Of a DNA stretch of 7,406 nt, positions 5,332 to 7,406 are shown piece after piece (positions within the stretch are counted from its first letter, which is position 1; every line of letters starts with the position of its first letter). The position numbers and the translations under genes are program-made. A model generated the notes under the pieces. The model made no database searches, had not been told where the DNA came from, and saw only the letters and a list, made by a program, of their open reading frames with translations. This DNA comes from Gammaproteobacteria bacterium. GTDB lineage: Bacteria > Pseudomonadota > Gammaproteobacteria > Xanthomonadales > Xanthomonadaceae. Location of the stretch: contig JAUIJO010000160.1 in the NCBI GenBank assembly GCA_030431185.1, positions 1 through 7,406 on the forward strand. The letters run 5' to 3'.

Positions 5332-5916
5332 TCAGCGTGCGCGCGAGGACGCGGCGCTGCGCCTGGCCGGCGTCTTCGCGGCCTTGCTGCTCGCCTTGCG
5401 CGGCGCCGCGGCACGCGCCGGAGACGTCGGCTTGGCCGCCTTGCGGGCGGCGGTCTTCTTCGCGGGGGCCGGCGCGCGGCGCGATGCGGCCGGCGGACGC
5501 TTGGCGAGCGCATCGAGCTTGGCGTTCAATTCGGCGATGTCGGCCCGCGTCGGGACGCCCAGTCGCGACAGGGTCTCGCTCACCCTGGATTCGAACGCGC
5601 TCTCCAGCCGCTTCCATGTGTCGTTGGCGCGGTCGCGTGCCTGCCCCACGCGCGACTCCATCGCTTCGCGCATGGCGTCGGCCTGGTCGCCCGCGGCCTT
5701 GCGGGCGCTCTTCTCGAAGCCCATGCCTTCCCGCACCAGGCTCTCGAACATCTTGTTGCCCTCGGACTGCGCACGCGCGAAGGCGCCCACGCCCGCCAGC
5801 CAGATCTGCTGGGCCGACTCACTCATGCCGCGGGCCATGGCTTCGGCCTGGGACTGGGGGTCCGGCGTGGAACGGGGGTCCGTGCTCTTCTTGCCGGACT
5901 TCTTCTGCTTGGCCAT
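5332..5916 (-). CDS. Phasin family protein (PHA granule-associated) with basic Ala/Lys/Pro tail
   Basis: The 194-residue protein has three parts: a short basic, polar N-terminus (1-28); an amphipathic helical phasin region (about 29-140) with the family-like IWLAGVGAFARAQSEGNKMFESLVREG start (38-64) and a predicted coiled coil ending DIAELNAKLDAL (126-137); and a 55-residue tail rich in Ala, Lys, Arg and Pro resembling histone H1. This matches the PhaF/PhaI class of polyhydroxyalkanoate granule proteins. The helices coat the granule and, in PhaF, the tail binds DNA and helps segregate granules at division; DNA binding here is inferred from composition. The start at 5916 has a strong GAGGAG seven bases upstream, inside an inverted repeat. 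The gene follows the polyhydroxyalkanoic acid system gene by 97 bp on the same strand, so co-transcription is likely. In strains without PHA, such proteins may serve another purpose. Confidence 0.88.
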   Translation of the reverse strand: MAKQKKSGKKSTDPRSTPDPQSQAEAMARGMSESAQQIWLAGVGAFARAQSEGNKMFESLVREGMGFEKSARKAAGDQADAMREAMESRVGQARDRANDTWKRLESAFESRVSETLSRLGVPTRADIAELNAKLDALAKRPPAASRRAPAPAKKTAARKAAKPTSPARAAAPRKASSKAAKTPARRSAASSRAR

Positions 5917-5923
5917 GCTCGCG

Positions 5924-5950
5924 CTCCTCGTGGGATTCCAGGCACGAGGA
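5924..5950 (-). promoter_or_regulatory. Inverted repeat covering the phasin Shine-Dalgarno
   Basis: TCCTCGTG (5925-5932) and CACGAGGA (5943-5950) are perfect 8-bp inverted repeats around a ten-base loop. In the minus-strand transcript the 3' arm ends eight bases before the start codon and contains most of the GAGGAG ribosome-binding sequence (plus 5924-5929). The stem would therefore sequester ribosome access. As DNA the same dyad could be an operator for a PHA-responsive repressor such as PhaR. Confidence 0.5.
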
Positions 5951-6013
5951 CAGCATGGCCGGGGTGTATGCGGCGTGTTGGCCGGGACGGAACGACCGCC
6001 AGGCTCCGCCTCC

Positions 6014-6289
6014 TCAGACGAAGCGTTCGTCCAGCACCCGGCGGATCTCCGACTCGATCGGCCCCTTGAAGGCCGACATGAGCAGGCCGAGGCGAGCCGT
6101 CACTCGCACCTCGCCGGGCCCCAGCGCGATCCTGCCATCGACCCCCGAGGAACTGAATTCCATGTGGTCGCCACTCCAGTGGCAAGCCGCGCCGAAACGG
6201 CCGGCCAGTTTGTCGGCCACTTCCTGTACGGCCTGCCGGGCGTCCTGCGGGCTGAGCGAATGCGTGTGGTGGATGTCGATACTGGGCAT
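6014..6289 (-). CDS. Polyhydroxyalkanoic acid system family protein
   Basis: A 91-residue cytoplasmic protein of the small family found beside PHA granule genes. Visible features are the N-terminal MPSIDIHHTHSLSPQDARQAV segment, GEVRVTARLGLLMSAFKGPIESEIRRVLDERF near the C-terminus, and alternating hydrophobic strands between. The family has no defined biochemical activity; its assignment rests on sequence and on repeated linkage to phasins. Here the phasin gene lies directly downstream on the same strand (97-bp gap), which supports the call. The start at 6289 has AGGAG six bases upstream. Its compact alpha-beta layout resembles small ligand-binding folds, but that is a guess. It is divergent from the FHA gene, 118 bp away. 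Confidence 0.87.
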   Translation of the reverse strand: MPSIDIHHTHSLSPQDARQAVQEVADKLAGRFGAACHWSGDHMEFSSSGVDGRIALGPGEVRVTARLGLLMSAFKGPIESEIRRVLDERFV

Positions 6290-6311
6290 GCGGGTCTCCT
6301 GCGTCGGGTCC

Positions 6312-6317
6312 ATTGTG
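6312..6317 (-). promoter_or_regulatory. Possible -10 box for the PHA gene pair
   Basis: CACAAT on the minus strand (4/6 to TATAAT) lies 22 bases before the start codon, a plausible distance for a short leader carrying the AGGAG ribosome site. The expected -35 region is very GC-rich and has no convincing match, so the call is weak. Confidence 0.25.
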
Positions 6318-6390
6318 CGGGCTGCGGCGCCCCGCCACCAGCCGGTCCGCTCCGGCTCGCGCGTGGAGCTGACCGCGACGGCAGGCGCCG

Positions 6391-6399
6391 TGCTAGATT
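6391..6399 (+). promoter_or_regulatory. Extended -10 promoter element directly before the FHA gene
   Basis: TGCTAGATT has the TG-N extended -10 arrangement with hexamer TAGATT (6394-6399, 4/6). The predicted start, about seven bases on, falls at 6406-6408, on or beside the GTG start codon. A CTGACC hexamer at 6369-6374 could serve as a -35 with a long 19-bp spacer. The position implies a leaderless mRNA. Confidence 0.4.
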
Positions 6400-6407
6400 G
6401 CGCTCGC

Positions 6408-7217
6408 GTGAATTCCATCAGACTGCAATTCTCCAATCGCGAACACGGTGACCTGGTGTTGTCCCCGGGTGTCCGCGGCGTGGGCCACGATGCGACGGGC
6501 ATGCTCGCCCTGGTCGAGGACCCGGGCAAGGCGCTGGTGCAGTTCAGCGTGGACCGCCGCGGCATCTGGATGCAGGTGCGCGACGACGTCCGCGGCATCC
6601 ACATCAACGGCCGGCCGGTGCGGCACATGGCGATGTTGAGGCTGGGCGACGCGATCCACGTCGACGGGCACCGGCTCACCCTGTGCGGGCCGCAACCGCC
6701 GCCGCCCCCGGGCCCGGAGCCGGGGGCGCCAGCGCGCACGGCCTCGTCGATGGTGTTGCGAGGGATCGGAGGCCCCCACCACGGCCGCGCCTTGCCGCTC
6801 GACAAGCCCTGCCTGGTCGGCGGCTTGAGGTCCTGCGACCTGCATATCGACGAGCCGTCGTTCGCCGAGCGCCACGCCCGCCTCGAGCCCCATCCGGACG
6901 GAGCGATCCTCCGCGACCTGGGGTCGGAGCAGGGCAGTTGGGTGAATGGCTGGCCCGTCCGGCATGCCCTGCTGCAGCCCGGCGCCCAGTTGATCTTCGG
7001 CAGCCAGCACCGCTTCGTGCTCGAGGCACCCACGACGCCGCCCCTGGCCGCCCTGTCGGATCCCTTCCGGGACCTGGAGCTGGGGCGGAGCGCAAGCGGG
7101 AGTGGAAACGGGGCACCAACGGTTCGTCATCCGATCCGGCGGGTACCTTGGCTGTTGCTCGCGGCACTGCTGCTGGCGGGCGCGCTCAGCCTGCTGCTGC
7201 TCTACGGCGTGCGTTGA
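6408..7217 (+). CDS. Two-FHA-domain protein with C-terminal membrane anchor
   Basis: The 269-residue protein has a divergent FHA-like N-terminal half (about 1-93, ending GIHINGRPV...LRLGDAIHVDGHRLTL), a Pro-rich linker (about 96-110), a recognisable FHA domain (about 115-206) and a C-terminal transmembrane helix (about 246-266) with only three residues after it. It is thus tail-anchored with FHA modules in the cytoplasm. FHA domains normally read phosphothreonine. Here the usual GR arginine is Gly139, the SxxH serine is Ala153 and the StNG asparagine is Gln175, while His156, Asp170, Ser173 and NG180-181 remain. Phosphopeptide binding is therefore doubtful. The GTG at 6408 is chosen because it opens the homologous-looking strand NSIRLQF and sits just after a -10 element; there is no Shine-Dalgarno. 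The frame continues open far upstream, but only as antisense to minus-strand genes. No kinase or secretion gene is adjacent. Confidence 0.82.
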   Translation: MNSIRLQFSNREHGDLVLSPGVRGVGHDATGMLALVEDPGKALVQFSVDRRGIWMQVRDDVRGIHINGRPVRHMAMLRLGDAIHVDGHRLTLCGPQPPPPPGPEPGAPARTASSMVLRGIGGPHHGRALPLDKPCLVGGLRSCDLHIDEPSFAERHARLEPHPDGAILRDLGSEQGSWVNGWPVRHALLQPGAQLIFGSQHRFVLEAPTTPPLAALSDPFRDLELGRSASGSGNGAPTVRHPIRRVPWLLLAALLLAGALSLLLLYGVR

Positions 7218-7406
7218 ACACGCGCTTCCACGCGCGCCACCCCAGCAGCACGGCGAGGATGGCCGCATACATGGCCGGTTCGCGGATGTCGGACTTCACC
7301 AGCCACCAGAAGTGCAGGACCGCCAGCACCGCGATGGCGTAGACCAGTTTGTGCAGCCGCCCCCAGTTGCGACCCAGCCAGCGGATCGCCGCCTGCGTGG
7401 ACGTCG
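7186..7406 (-). CDS. msrQ: MsrQ, heme-binding membrane subunit of the MsrPQ methionine sulfoxide reductase (C-terminal part)
   Basis: The minus-strand frame enters from the right edge and ends at TGA (plus 7186-7188), giving 72 visible residues; the 5' part lies outside the window. The sequence GRNWGRLHKLVYAIAVLAVLHFWWLVKSDIREP is characteristic of MsrQ/YedZ. The two histidines (visible residues 18 and 31) are 13 apart, as are the heme-ligating His151 and His164 of E. coli MsrQ. Two hydrophobic segments are seen (about 20-36 and 45-57). MsrQ is an inner-membrane b-type cytochrome passing electrons to periplasmic MsrP, which repairs oxidised methionines; msrP would be expected upstream, beyond the right edge. 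The last codons (NARRRAAAG) overlap the end of the convergent FHA gene by 32 bp, and the basic tail is partly dictated by that overlap. Confidence 0.93.
   Translation of the reverse strand, partial: TSTQAAIRWLGRNWGRLHKLVYAIAVLAVLHFWWLVKSDIREPAMYAAILAVLLGWRAWKRVFNARRRAAAG

Noticed and set aside
4656..6407. Very long plus-strand open frame (584 codons) continuous with the FHA gene
   Set aside because: It is antisense to the Mrr-like, phasin and PHA-system genes. The translation is Arg/Pro/Ser-rich with no domain. High GC leaves antisense frames open by chance. Only the part from 6408 is recognisable.
5150..6451. 433-codon plus-strand frame opposite the PHA genes
   Set aside because: It is a shadow of the phasin and PHA-system genes, which have good ribosome-binding sites and family matches on the minus strand.
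7161..7203. CTG-rich tract as a microsatellite or phase-variable repeat
   Set aside because: The runs are short and interrupted, and encode the leucines of a transmembrane helix in frame. Triplet changes would not shift the frame.

Overview
The window looks like chromosome from a high-GC gammaproteobacterium, most likely of the Xanthomonadaceae/Lysobacteraceae (Lysobacter, Luteimonas or Pseudoxanthomonas type). This rests on strong G/C use at third codon positions, tightly packed genes and the gene set (FMN-binding glutamate synthase family protein, ACBP, PHA-associated proteins, MsrQ). It is inference; no rRNA or other taxonomic marker is present. No insertion sequence, integrase, CRISPR array or phage gene was seen.

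Layout, left to right: (1) the 3' part of a plus-strand FMN/[3Fe-4S] glutamate synthase family gene. It converges on (2) a minus-strand arsC-type arsenate reductase with all four family active-site residues at the expected spacing. (3) A 262-bp divergent intergenic stretch leads to a plus-strand ClsB-like phospholipase D/cardiolipin synthase with two HKD motifs, then (4) a plus-strand DUF421/YetF-type membrane protein. Compact GC-rich hairpins lie before and after that gene. (5) A minus-strand tRNA-Val(CAC) follows, with its own promoter and a textbook rho-independent terminator. (6) Next are four minus-strand genes: a small acyl-CoA-binding protein with a good promoter, a membrane-tethered Mrr-like nuclease-domain protein with its own promoter, a phasin with a histone-H1-like tail, and a small polyhydroxyalkanoic acid system protein. 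(7) Divergent from the last is a plus-strand two-FHA-domain, tail-anchored protein with a GTG start and probably a leaderless transcript. Its 3' end overlaps by 32 bp the 3' end of (8) a minus-strand msrQ fragment running off the right edge.

Functionally, several genes touch the membrane/lipid and storage-carbon economy: cardiolipin synthesis, acyl-CoA buffering, and PHA granule coating with its companion protein. They are not one operon: strands alternate and most units have their own promoter candidate. The two PHA genes are the only clear functional pair, and no PHA synthase is in view.

The observations most worth a second look are: an 8-bp inverted repeat that would bury the Shine-Dalgarno sequence of the phasin mRNA; the membrane-anchored Mrr-fold protein with a substituted catalytic position and an unassigned C-terminal domain; the FHA protein whose phosphothreonine-reading residues are replaced; its probable leaderless start; and the convergent FHA/msrQ coding overlap. 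I do not see a clearly new multi-gene system here. All promoter and hairpin calls were made by eye.
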